Below are positions 1 to 7,499 of a stretch of DNA of 26,203 nucleotides, in pieces (positions within the stretch are counted from its first letter, which is position 1; each line of letters opens with the position of its first letter). Made by a program: the position numbers and the translations under genes. Below the pieces are notes generated by a model. It was not told the origin of the DNA, did no database searches, and saw nothing but the letters and a program-made list of their open reading frames with translations. Source of the stretch: Asaia bogorensis (GTDB taxonomy: Bacteria; Pseudomonadota; Alphaproteobacteria; Acetobacterales; Acetobacteraceae); contig CAMBXJ010000007.1 in the NCBI GenBank assembly GCA_945871455.1, positions 1 through 26,203 of the forward strand, written 5' to 3'.

Positions 1-1814
1 GTCAGCGACAGGTTCGGCTGCTTGGTCAGGCTGACATTGCCGGCCACGGTGATCGTCTGGTTGGCCTGTAGAAGGACATTGCCCTCGAAGTCGTTCAGCG
101 CGGTGTTGGAGATCGTGTCCGGCGGGATGGACGCGGCCCCGGACAGGACCGTGCCGGTGTTCTTGACCGTCGTGTCCCAGGTGCCGGTACCGAAGCTGGC
201 ATCGACGATGTCCAGAAATTCCGGATCCAGCAATATCGACCCGGCCCGGCCGCTCGGCGCCGAAACGGTGATCCGCCCGGTGACGCTGGACAGGCGGTGC
301 CCGGACACCTCGACAAAGCCGCCGTCGCCGCGGGAAGAGCCTCCCTGGGCGCTGATCGCGCCGTTCATGCGCGTGGTGCCGGACGACAGCAACGTGATGT
401 TGCCGCCCGTGCCGAGGACTCGCGCGTCGGCGGCGATGGTGGCGCCTGGCTGGACGGTGATATTGGCCGCCATCTTCTGGTCGGTAACGGGCGGGCCGTT
501 CGCCGAGCGGGCCCTGGCGACCCCGATGGCGACGGTGCCCCCGCCGGCCTGCCCCGATGCGCTGATCCGCGCGCTCGACGCGACCGTGACATGCCCGGTC
601 GGGGTAACACTGATCGTGCCGCCGGTCTGCCCGGCCCGGTTGCCATCGGCGGTGACGGTGCCGGCCACGATGACATCGCCGCCGCGGCCCGACAGAACCA
701 CCCGCCCGGTCTGGCCGCCGCGCGTGTTGGCGGATACGCGCCCGCCGCTGTTGACCAGGGTGGACACCACGCCGTCCACCGCCTCGGCGGTCAGCAGCAC
801 GGTGCCTCCGGCGGCCGATACCGTGCCGGTGTTGGTGACCAGGGCCGGCGCGTCGCCCGGATTGGATTGCACCTGCCGGGTGACATTGATCGACAGCAAA
901 CCGTCGCCATAGAGGTCGAGGGTATGCGCCTCGGCGCCGGCCAGGATGACCTTGCCCATCCTGGCGCGGATCACACCGGAATTGGCCACCTGGGGGGCGA
1001 CCAGGGCGGCCAGACCTTGCTCCCGGATGGTGATGGTGCCGCGATTTTCGATCTTCGCGCCGGGTTTGGCGGGCTGATCGAAGACCATCCGCCCGGCCAT
1101 GAAATTGTTGTTGCTGATCCCGGCGGCGGACACGACCAGTCCCGCCGTATCCACCTGCGCGCCGCGATGGAACAGCACGCCGGCCTGGTTGACCACCACG
1201 ACCTGCCCGTTGGCCTGGATCCGCCCCGCGATCTCCGACGGGTTGGGGCCCACCACGCGGTTCAGCGTCACGGCGTTGGCGGATGGCTGCTGGAATTGCA
1301 CGGTGTGCTGGCTGCCGACGTCGAAACTCTGCCAGTTCACCGCACCACGCTGGCTGGACTGGCTGACCGTCGTCTGCGCCGTGGTCTGGGCGATGCTGGC
1401 CTGGCCGGCGACGACCTGCCCACCAGTTGGGCGCGTGGTCGGCGCCGGTTGCGCCACGGCGGCGAACGATGCCCCGGCGACGACGAGGCACGCCACCGCC
1501 TGCAACGCCGTCGAGCGCAACAGGCCGGACCGGTCGCACAGCCGCATGAAGTCGACGCCCGCACGCGGGCGCGGCAGGTCGGTCCCCGCGCTGCTCAGGC
1601 CCGGTAAGTCGCCCCCCGCGCTCAGGCCCGCTAGGTCGGCACCCGCGCTCAGGCGCGCTAAGTCGGCCCCCGCGCTCAGGCGCGCTAAGTTGGCCCCCTG
1701 GCGCAGCCACAAACCGTCGCTCTGGTGCAAGATCCGGGAGTCGCTAAGCCTGCGCGCGGCTCCGGTGTCGGCGCTATGGGTGGGCGATAGCGGCGGCCGG
1801 CTGGCCCTGGTCAT
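1..1814 (-). CDS. TpsA-type filamentous hemagglutinin exoprotein, N-terminal part (runs off left edge)
   Basis: An open frame of 604 codons starts at ATG 1814 and is still open at base 1. A good Shine-Dalgarno (AGAAAGGA) sits just upstream of 1814. Residues 1-89 form a low-complexity leader with 9-residue repeats. Residues 90-124 (from an internal ATG at 1547) look like a Sec signal peptide: Arg-containing n-region, Ala/Val-rich core, likely cleavage after AVA. Residues about 125-370 match the TPS/hemagglutination-activity domain: NWQSFDVG, VTLNRVVG, then VVVVNQAGVLF near residue 209, where classical members have NPNG or NPNL. Gly/Thr/Val-rich beta-helix sequence follows, including a SILLDPEF segment typical of the family. 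Such proteins cross the outer membrane through a cognate TpsB, here encoded 39 bases upstream. The function of the mature exoprotein (adhesin, toxin or other) cannot be told because the C-terminus is missing. The true start, 1814 or 1547, is open. Confidence 0.88.
   Translation of the reverse strand, partial: MTRASRPPLSPTHSADTGAARRLSDSRILHQSDGLWLRQGANLARLSAGADLARLSAGADLAGLSAGGDLPGLSSAGTDLPRPRAGVDFMRLCDRSGLLRSTALQAVACLVVAGASFAAVAQPAPTTRPTGGQVVAGQASIAQTTAQTTVSQSSQRGAVNWQSFDVGSQHTVQFQQPSANAVTLNRVVGPNPSEIAGRIQANGQVVVVNQAGVLFHRGAQVDTAGLVVSAAGISNNNFMAGRMVFDQPAKPGAKIENRGTITIREQGLAALVAPQVANSGVIRARMGKVILAGAEAHTLDLYGDGLLSINVTRQVQSNPGDAPALVTNTGTVSAAGGTVLLTAEAVDGVVSTLVNSGGRVSANTRGGQTGRVVLSGRGGDVIVAGTVTADGNRAGQTGGTISVTPTGHVTVASSARISASGQAGGGTVAIGVARARSANGPPVTDQKMAANITVQPGATIAADARVLGTGGNITLLSSGTTRMNGAISAQGGSSRGDGGFVEVSGHRLSSVTGRITVSAPSGRAGSILLDPEFLDIVDASFGTGTWDTTVKNTGTVLSGAASIPPDTISNTALNDFEGNVLLQANQTITVAGNVSLTKQPNLSL
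1585..1695. repeat. 27-bp tandem repeat, about four units, inside the tpsA leader
   Basis: Units begin at 1585, 1615, 1642 and 1669, each starting CCCGCGCTCAGG (the first has a 3-base insertion: CCCGCGCTGCTCAGG). The last three are exactly 27 bases long and nearly identical; the first is 30 bases. Read on the minus strand they encode LSAGADLAR-like 9-residue repeats. Every length difference is a multiple of three, so the tpsA frame is kept. A more degenerate unit may precede them. Confidence 0.85.
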
Positions 1815-1853
1815 GCTGCGTCCTTTCTGGCGCCGGTGTGTTTACGCCAAGTC

Positions 1854-3632
1854 TCAAAAACGAAACAGCACCTGCCAGTAGAATGCAAGGGATTTCAGCG
1901 GCGTCACGTCCGGTCCCTGGCCGTTGGGGTAGCGATTGATCCGGTGCGCGGCCTCCAGATCGATCTCCGCCGCGTCGGACACGAAAATGCGCGCGCCGAG
2001 GCCCAGGGATTGCACGGTCACATTCTGTTCCAGATGGGTGTTCTGGAACGCCTTCCCCCAGTCGTAGAACGTGTAAAGCTGGGTCCGCATTTCGAACGGG
2101 ACGAATGACGGCGCCGGCAACGGAGTGTTAAATTGCAACTCCGCCGAAATGGTCAGCGCCTTGTCGCCGCTGATCTGGCCGAAATAATAGCCGCGGTTGA
2201 AGCGCGGGCCGCCGAGGTAGAACTTCTCCACCGGTGGCAGCAGATCGCCGGAATATTGCCAGCCGATCGAGGTTCGCAACGCGACCGAAGAATCGTCGAA
2301 TGGCAGGAACAAGGTCTGGGTGCGGGTCAGTTCCCCGGCCATCTTCCAGAAGTTGATCTTCTCGCCCAGCCGAGCCGGCGGCGTGGTGACGTCGTTGTTG
2401 CTGGACGCGCCCAGCGTCGTCAGGCCCTGGCTCATGCGCACGCTGATGCCGCTGACCGCGCTGCGTTCGGCGCTCCACCAGGTGTCCAGCATGGCATAAT
2501 CGGCGCCGAGACGCAGGACGCGCAAACTGTCGTAGCTGCCGCGCTGCTTGACGCCTTCCGGGCCGAGGCTGTTGCTGATGTTGCTCTCGATGGCATCCAG
2601 CGCGAGCGTCAGGTTCAGGCTTTCGTCGCGGGCACGCACCCATGGGTAGGTGAATGCCCCGCCCATGACCGTGGTGTCGCCCAGATAGCCGATCGAGGCC
2701 AGGCCGCCGGACGGCGTGGAGATGCCGGCGCCGCCATAGACCCGGAATTTCAGGCCGGACCCACCCATGTAGACCTCACTGGAGATCTGCGCGAAGCGGT
2801 TGGTGCGGCCGATCGAACGGAACAGCGATATCTGCGTGCGTTCGCCGAATTCCGAGAAACTGTCGAAATTGAACGCGATCAGCCCCTGCTCGGGACCGGT
2901 CAGGTCATAGGCGCGGTTGTCCGCCGACACGAAGCCGCTGACCGGCTTGCGGGAGACCTGCGCGATCAGCGTCAGTTCGCCAGCATCGCCGGCCGACGGG
3001 TTGAGCGTGGAGCGGACGCTCAGGCCGGGAATGTCCTGTGCCAGCAGCAGCCAGCGTTCCAGCAGCTTGGTACTGACCGGTTTCTGGCCGACCAGGTTGT
3101 TGAGGAAGCGCAGCACCTGGGTCGCGGCGGGACCGATATCGCCTTCCAGTTTGACGTCGGCGACATACCCTTCAATGACCGTCAGGCGCAGTTCGCCACC
3201 ACGAATGACGGCCGAGGCCGTGGTGTAGATATAGCCGCTCCCCCGGTACAGATCGATGATGGCGCGGCGCGCGGTTTCGATCCGCCCTTCCGGGATCGCA
3301 CCGCCGGTCAGGTCACTGGCCAGGGCCGCGATAGCGGCATCCGGAAAGGCGGTGACGCCGTCGATAACCACGCGGTCGATCGCGTGGGTGGCGCCCTGGG
3401 TCGCGAGGTCCGGGGTCACCCCGGGCGGCGGGCGCGGCAGGCCGGGGGCGAGGCGCGGTTCGTCCGGTGGGGCGATGGCGGGTAGAGGGGAGCCAGGCGG
3501 CGGCAAAGCGCCGAACACCGGCGGCGGTGTTTGCGCGACAAGGGCGCCCCACGGAGCGCACCACAAACCCATTGCCAGCGCCACGGCGCTCGGCAGACGG
3601 TTGCTCCGCCGCTTGCGAATCGTCTCGCCCAA
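1854..3632 (-). CDS. TpsB two-partner secretion outer-membrane transporter (ShlB/FhaC/HecB family)
   Basis: This 592-residue protein is the predicted outer-membrane pore that exports the downstream TpsA protein. It has a basic N-terminus (IRKRRSNR) followed by a hydrophobic signal segment ending near ALVAQ. A Pro-rich linker comes next, then a POTRA domain at about residues 70-155 (VVIDGVTAFPDAAIAAL through LRLTVIEGYVADVKLEG). A 16-strand-type barrel fills the rest: it contains the FNRGYYFG segment, corresponding to the conserved loop-6 R-G-F/Y motif, and ends in Phe, as usual for outer-membrane proteins. The length is normal for the family. The start is a TTG at 3632, preceded by GGGGGA; no ATG lies nearby except one inside the signal core. 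The upstream oxidoreductase gene ends 15 bases before it. Confidence 0.92.
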   Translation of the reverse strand: MGETIRKRRSNRLPSAVALAMGLWCAPWGALVAQTPPPVFGALPPPGSPLPAIAPPDEPRLAPGLPRPPPGVTPDLATQGATHAIDRVVIDGVTAFPDAAIAALASDLTGGAIPEGRIETARRAIIDLYRGSGYIYTTASAVIRGGELRLTVIEGYVADVKLEGDIGPAATQVLRFLNNLVGQKPVSTKLLERWLLLAQDIPGLSVRSTLNPSAGDAGELTLIAQVSRKPVSGFVSADNRAYDLTGPEQGLIAFNFDSFSEFGERTQISLFRSIGRTNRFAQISSEVYMGGSGLKFRVYGGAGISTPSGGLASIGYLGDTTVMGGAFTYPWVRARDESLNLTLALDAIESNISNSLGPEGVKQRGSYDSLRVLRLGADYAMLDTWWSAERSAVSGISVRMSQGLTTLGASSNNDVTTPPARLGEKINFWKMAGELTRTQTLFLPFDDSSVALRTSIGWQYSGDLLPPVEKFYLGGPRFNRGYYFGQISGDKALTISAELQFNTPLPAPSFVPFEMRTQLYTFYDWGKAFQNTHLEQNVTVQSLGLGARIFVSDAAEIDLEAAHRINRYPNGQGPDVTPLKSLAFYWQVLFRF

Positions 3633-3647
3633 CAGGTCCCCCGTCCT

Positions 3648-5357
3648 TCACGTCCCCGCCAAAATCGCGTCCGCCATTTTCTCCGCCGTCATCAGCACCG
3701 GGAAATTGGTATTCGCGCACGGCACGACCGGGAAGACCGACGCATCGACCACCCGCAATCCAGCCACCCCCTTCACCCGTCCGACCGGGCTGGTCACCGA
3801 CATCGGGTCGTCCTCGGCGCCCATCCGGCACGTGCAGGACGCGTGCCATACGCCGACCGACGCCTTGCGCACGAATGCCTCCAACGCATCGTCGTCCGTC
3901 AGCAGGTCCTGCAAGGTAACGCCTTCCATGATCAGTTTGTTGATCAGGATGTTCCGCAAGGCCGCCGGTCCATCCAGCATCGCGCCCACCGCATCGGTGA
4001 TGAACTTGTTCTTGCGGCTGAGCAGCCCGACCTGGCGCACCTTGTCGCTGTAGCTGGCGGGGAACGGGTTCGACGTGACACCCTGCATGACCGAGGTCAG
4101 ATGCATGGCACCGAAACGACGGATGCCATCCATCATCCGCTCCAGGTCCCGCTGATCCGACAGCAGGTTGAAATCCACGCTGGGCTCATCGCGCCAGTTG
4201 GCCGAATTCAGCTTCACTTCCCCGGTTTCGGAGTAGGTCTTGTAGACGGTGACGATGAAGGACCCGATCTGCTCGCCAATCTTGTGCCAGGAGGTCTTGT
4301 TGGTCACCACCGTCATCATGTCGCCCGGCGGAATCCCCGGCAGATTGGTGGAGTAACGGAGTGCCGTGTAGATATGCCGGCGAGAATAGTCGTGAATAAT
4401 ACGCGCATGCGGCTTCAGAAACGCCGCCACCGCCGCCGCCGGATGATCCTGCAAGCGCTGCCCGACACCAGGCAATGCGACGCGCACATCGATCCCCATG
4501 TCACGCAGATGCCCGGCCGGTCCGATCCCCGCCCGCATCAGATGCGCCGGGGAGTGGATGGCGCCGCACGACAGGATGATTTCCTTGCCGCGGAACTCCT
4601 GCTCCCGCCCGCCGACCATGGCTTTCACACCAACGCAGGTGTGGCCTTCGAAGATCAACGATGCGGCGACGGTGTCGGTGGAGATTGTCAGGTTTTCCCG
4701 CAACCGCGTGCCGGGATCCAGATAGCCGATCGCCGCGGAGACCCGACGCTCAAACGCGTTGGAGATGGTGATCGGGAAGTATCCGTCGACCCATTCGGCG
4801 TTCTGATCCAGCAGGTAGTTCCAGCCGGCCTGCTTGAAGGCCTCGGCAACCGCCTTGGCATGTTCCGGCCACAGATCGGGGAAAATACGACGGACCGGGA
4901 TGCGGCCTTCCTTGCCGTGATAGGGGCCGTCGAAATCCATGTCACGCTCTACTTTCTTGAAGTAGGGCAGGACATTGTCCCAGTTCCAGCCGGTGGCGCC
5001 GCGGTCGGCCCATTCGTCGTAGTCGGTCGGTGCGCCGCGATTGGCGAGCTGGCCGTTGATCGACGATCCGCCGCCCAGGATGCGCGCCTGTTCATAGGTG
5101 CGCAGCGGCGGCTTCTTTTCTTCCGGATTGTTGTGGGAGATGACCTCCGTGGTGACCTTCAACTGGTTCCACGTGTAGTTCGGATTGAGATACGCCGTGC
5201 CGGGATAGGAATCGAGCACCGCGGCCGGGACCTTGCCGTGCGGGGTGTCCTGGCCGGCTTCCAGCAGCAGGACCTGGTTGGCACTGCGCGCCGACAGGCG
5301 GTTGGCGAGGACCGAACCGGCGGACCCGCCGCCGACGATGATGAAATCGTAGATCAT
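3648..5357 (-). CDS. GMC-family FAD-dependent oxidoreductase (choline dehydrogenase-like)
   Basis: This 569-residue flavoprotein belongs to the glucose-methanol-choline family, which oxidises alcohol groups. The N-terminal dinucleotide fold is clear (VGGGSAG, residues 8-14, with the ribose-binding Glu33). GMC signature 1 is seen as ARILGGGSSINGQLANRG near residue 90, and signature 2 as LSCGAIHSPAHLMRAGIGP. The C-terminal active site has His505 in WHASCTCRMG and the usual Asn in CANTNFP about 45 residues later. It resembles BetA-like dehydrogenases, but the substrate cannot be read from sequence. No signal peptide is present, so it is probably cytosolic. It starts 5 bases after the NTF2-like gene with no strong ribosome site, suggesting translational coupling, and is followed by tpsB after 15 bases. 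Confidence 0.93.
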   Translation of the reverse strand: MIYDFIIVGGGSAGSVLANRLSARSANQVLLLEAGQDTPHGKVPAAVLDSYPGTAYLNPNYTWNQLKVTTEVISHNNPEEKKPPLRTYEQARILGGGSSINGQLANRGAPTDYDEWADRGATGWNWDNVLPYFKKVERDMDFDGPYHGKEGRIPVRRIFPDLWPEHAKAVAEAFKQAGWNYLLDQNAEWVDGYFPITISNAFERRVSAAIGYLDPGTRLRENLTISTDTVAASLIFEGHTCVGVKAMVGGREQEFRGKEIILSCGAIHSPAHLMRAGIGPAGHLRDMGIDVRVALPGVGQRLQDHPAAAVAAFLKPHARIIHDYSRRHIYTALRYSTNLPGIPPGDMMTVVTNKTSWHKIGEQIGSFIVTVYKTYSETGEVKLNSANWRDEPSVDFNLLSDQRDLERMMDGIRRFGAMHLTSVMQGVTSNPFPASYSDKVRQVGLLSRKNKFITDAVGAMLDGPAALRNILINKLIMEGVTLQDLLTDDDALEAFVRKASVGVWHASCTCRMGAEDDPMSVTSPVGRVKGVAGLRVVDASVFPVVPCANTNFPVLMTAEKMADAILAGT

Positions 5358-5362
5358 GGTGC

Positions 5363-5734
5363 TCAGCGTGTCTCGGCGTGGAAGGTTTTGGAAATGATGC
5401 GCCAGCCGTCGGCGAGCTTCACGAACGTCAGGTAGTCGGTGAAGTACCGCGGCGGGATCTGGCAGTTGACCTTGGCGAAGGCCGTGGTCGGGCTTGAACG
5501 GTCGATATGCACGATCCAGTCGTTGCGAGGAAGATCGGCGGCCTTGGCGGACCCTCGGCTACGGACCAGTTCAAACCATTTTTCCAGGGGCAGGTCGGCG
5601 AGCTTGCCGTCGGCGACGCTGAACAGGTGCGCCTCGGCGTGGAAGACGCGGCCGAGCTTGTCGGCGTCGCCTTCGTAGAGGCCGTCGAAATAGAGTTGGA
5701 GCGCGGCTTCAAGGTTGTGCAGGTCGGATGGCAT
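5363..5734 (-). CDS. NTF2-like / SnoaL-fold small protein (lumazine-binding-like family)
   Basis: A 123-residue single-domain protein of the NTF2-like superfamily. The N-terminal helical segment (NLEAALQLYFDGLYEGDADKL) leads into FHAEAHLFSV, and the C-terminal strands include FAKVNCQIPP, YFTDYLTFVKLADGWRIISKTFH, an arrangement typical of SnoaL/DUF4440/Lumazine_bd_2 proteins. Members act as small enzymes or ligand-binding partners, and no specific activity can be assigned here. The start ATG is preceded by GGGGGAA. It is the first gene of the apparent operon NTF2-GMC-tpsB-tpsA. Its position 5 bases before the GMC gene suggests a shared substrate or an accessory role to that oxidoreductase. Confidence 0.85.
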   Translation of the reverse strand: MPSDLHNLEAALQLYFDGLYEGDADKLGRVFHAEAHLFSVADGKLADLPLEKWFELVRSRGSAKAADLPRNDWIVHIDRSSPTTAFAKVNCQIPPRYFTDYLTFVKLADGWRIISKTFHAETR

Positions 5735-5862
5735 GGTTTCCCCCGGGTGGTCGGATTGTCGGGGGACAGCTTCGCTCCGGTTGGGTAGAACGACAAGGGT
5801 GGACGCACGCGACGCGGCCAGCCCGGACCTCGTGCGGCAATTCGGGGGAGAAGCATCCGCAT

Positions 5863-5877
5863 GGCGACGGCGTCGCC
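5863..5877 (-). terminator. Short GC hairpin directly after the PIN toxin gene
   Basis: GGCGAC / GTCGCC arms with a 3-base loop begin one base beyond the stop codon of the toxin gene. No T-run follows, so this is at most a weak or Rho-assisted end signal. Confidence 0.3.
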
Positions 5878-5878
5878 C

Positions 5879-6292
5879 CTACCACGCCCACGGATTGATC
5901 AGGCTCACACCCATCGGTTGGAAATCCACGACGTTGCGTGTGGCGATCGACATGCGATGCACGATCGCCGTTGCCGCGATCAGCGCATCGCGCTCCGCCC
6001 GCCGATTGGGGACATGGAGGCCGGCACAGCATTGGGCGACGTCCGTGTCGACGGAGAGAATTCGTCCCTCGAAAGCCGGCAGGACCGCGCCGTCAATCCA
6101 CGCGCGCAGAATAGCGCCTCGTTCGGCGTCGCGACGCTGCAACATCAATGTGCCCGCTTCGATTTCCAGAATGGTAATCGCCGACAGGAACAGGTCCGAC
6201 GGTTGCACACTATCCGCCCAGGCCGCGACCCTGGGATCGGTTCGGCTGCGCCGCCGCAGTTCCGACAGGACATTGGTGTCCAGCAGGACCAT
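5879..6292 (-). CDS. PIN-domain toxin (VapC/FitB-like ribonuclease)
   Basis: This 137-residue protein has the PIN-domain layout of type II toxins that cleave RNA. The acidic residues expected at the metal site are present: Asp5 in LLDTNVLSE, Glu43 in ILEIEAG, Asp102 in RDALIAATA and Asp123 in RNVVDF. The closest resemblance is to the FitB/VapC subgroup. The start ATG shares one base with the antitoxin stop (TGATG), so translation of the pair is coupled. With all four catalytic positions intact, the toxin looks functional. Its RNA target cannot be inferred. Confidence 0.92.
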   Translation of the reverse strand: MVLLDTNVLSELRRRSRTDPRVAAWADSVQPSDLFLSAITILEIEAGTLMLQRRDAERGAILRAWIDGAVLPAFEGRILSVDTDVAQCCAGLHVPNRRAERDALIAATAIVHRMSIATRNVVDFQPMGVSLINPWAW

Positions 6293-6549
6293 CAGTCCAG
6301 GTCCGCGGGACGCATGATGCCGCTGCCGAGGCGGATCGGCTCGAAGTCGATATCCTCCATTCCGGGCTGGTCCAGCATGTCCCGGATGGTCGGGCCGCCA
6401 CCCACAAGACGGCGATAGTCTTCGTGGCGCAGCAACACGTAGGCGGGTTCCCCGCGATCGGTGATGATCACGGGGCCGTTGTTCGCGGCGCGCTTGGCAC
6501 CGCTGACATCCTGGTTGAACTTCCGGCCGGACAGGATTGTGGCGGTCAT
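6292..6549 (-). CDS. PhD/YefM-family antitoxin
   Basis: This 85-residue protein is the antitoxin partner of the downstream PIN toxin. The N-terminal half (SGRKFNQDVSGAKRAANNGPVIITDRGEPAYVLLRHEDYRRL) has the PhD/YefM DNA-binding and dimerisation pattern. The C-terminal tail (DMLDQPGMEDIDFEPIRL) is the acidic segment that typically wraps the toxin. Family members repress their own promoter together with the toxin, and a candidate operator lies 19-41 bases upstream of the start. It overlaps the toxin start by one base. Confidence 0.9.
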   Translation of the reverse strand: MTATILSGRKFNQDVSGAKRAANNGPVIITDRGEPAYVLLRHEDYRRLVGGGPTIRDMLDQPGMEDIDFEPIRLGSGIMRPADLD

Positions 6550-6567
6550 GAGGGCCTCGCGGGCGGC

Positions 6568-6590
6568 GGATTGGATCCTACAATCCTACA
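6568..6590 (-). promoter_or_regulatory. Candidate operator/promoter of the toxin-antitoxin pair
   Basis: On the plus strand this stretch contains GGATTG-N7-CAATCC (6568-6586), a perfect 6-bp inverted repeat, and an exact tandem 8-bp repeat ATCCTACA at 6575-6582 and 6583-6590. On the coding strand TAGGAT occurs twice and could serve as a -10 element. The position 19-41 bases upstream of the antitoxin ATG fits an autoregulatory PhD-type operator. The assignment is inference from symmetry and position. Confidence 0.5.
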
Positions 6591-6678
6591 TGTGGATGCC
6601 GCCCGTTCAGGTCAAGCCATCTGGCGATCCGATCATGGCTCGCCTGGACCCCGGATGCGCCGTGGCGGCCCCCCTGAC

Positions 6679-7392
6679 TCAAACGCCCAACTGTCTCGCC
6701 AGATCCTCGATATCCGTCGCCACCACGTCCCATTCCTGGTCCGCGGTGAAATCGCGTACCTGGTTCGGCCCATATTCGTCCGGGCGAGGCCAGAACGCGG
6801 TCATCAGCCCGCATTTGCGCGCGTTCGCCAGATCGTTGTTGTGCGCGGCGGCCAGCATGACCTGCCCCGGCTCCAGGTCCATCATCGCGGCGACGCCCAG
6901 ATACGTCTCCGGATCCGGCTTGAAATGCATGAACAGGTCGGACCCGAACACCATGTCCCACGGCAGTCCGGCGTGCTTGGCCATATAGGTCAGCAACGAA
7001 ACATTGCCGTTCGACAGCGGCCCGATCACGAATTTCGTCTTCAGGCGGGTCAGCCCGGCGACCGAGTCCGGCCAGGGGTTCAGCCGGTGCCAACCCAGGT
7101 TGATATGCACCAGATCGGCCTCTGTCAGGCCGGTGATGCCGAAATCGGCGACCAGCTTGTCGAGCGATCCCCGGTGCAGCGCGTCCAGCTTGGTCCAGGG
7201 CAACTCTCCCTTGCGCACCCGGTCCATGGAGGGATGATACGAAGCCCGCCACGCATCCACCAACGCCGGCCAGTCGGCGGCGACGCCTCGCTGGCGCCCA
7301 TACGCGGTCAGGTCGGCGATCAGGCTGCCGCGCCAATCGACCACGGAGCCGAATGTGTCGAAGACAATCACGACCGGCAATTTCGTTGGCAT
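6679..7392 (-). CDS. Type II haloacid dehalogenase-like HAD hydrolase
   Basis: A 237-residue HAD-superfamily enzyme of the L-2-haloacid dehalogenase (type II) group, which hydrolyses 2-haloalkanoates through an aspartyl ester. The nucleophile is Asp12 in VFDTFGSVVDWRG. Motif II is LSNGN, motif III is the Lys in FKPDPETY, and motif IV is the AAAHNNDLANARK segment, close to the AAHxxDL pattern of true type II dehalogenases. The length is normal. The start has a textbook ribosome site (AAGGAGGAA, 4 bases upstream). Real dehalogenase activity versus a related phosphatase-like role cannot be settled by reading. It may be co-transcribed with the AsmA-like gene, 107 bases upstream, though a hairpin lies between them. 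Confidence 0.9.
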   Translation of the reverse strand: MPTKLPVVIVFDTFGSVVDWRGSLIADLTAYGRQRGVAADWPALVDAWRASYHPSMDRVRKGELPWTKLDALHRGSLDKLVADFGITGLTEADLVHINLGWHRLNPWPDSVAGLTRLKTKFVIGPLSNGNVSLLTYMAKHAGLPWDMVFGSDLFMHFKPDPETYLGVAAMMDLEPGQVMLAAAHNNDLANARKCGLMTAFWPRPDEYGPNQVRDFTADQEWDVVATDIEDLARQLGV

Positions 7393-7425
7393 GGGCTTCC
7401 TCCTTGTGCTGCGGCCGGATGCCAG

Positions 7426-7443
7426 CCCGGATCGCGCTCCGGG
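7426..7443 (-). terminator. Hairpin between the AsmA-like gene and the dehalogenase gene
   Basis: CCCGGA / TCCGGG arms with a 6-base loop lie between the AsmA-like stop and the dehalogenase start. There is no T-run, so it may be a weak terminator or processing hairpin. Confidence 0.25.
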
Positions 7444-7499
7444 TCAAGCCGGCCTCGGCTGGGCCGCATAGGGTCGGCAATCCCAACGGTCCGGGCGGA

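Noticed and set aside
297..1607. Plus-strand open frames over the tpsA region, up to 436 codons
   Set aside because: The minus frame gives a clear TPS domain and signal peptide; the plus frames have no domain and biased composition.
1585..1695. Pentapeptide-repeat or CRISPR interpretation of the 27-bp repeats
   Set aside because: The protein period is 9 residues, not 5, and the units are directly adjacent with no spacers.
3531..5435. A 634-codon plus-strand open frame opposite the GMC oxidoreductase gene
   Set aside because: The minus strand encodes an intact GMC enzyme with all motifs; the plus product is Arg/Gly/His-rich and unrecognisable.
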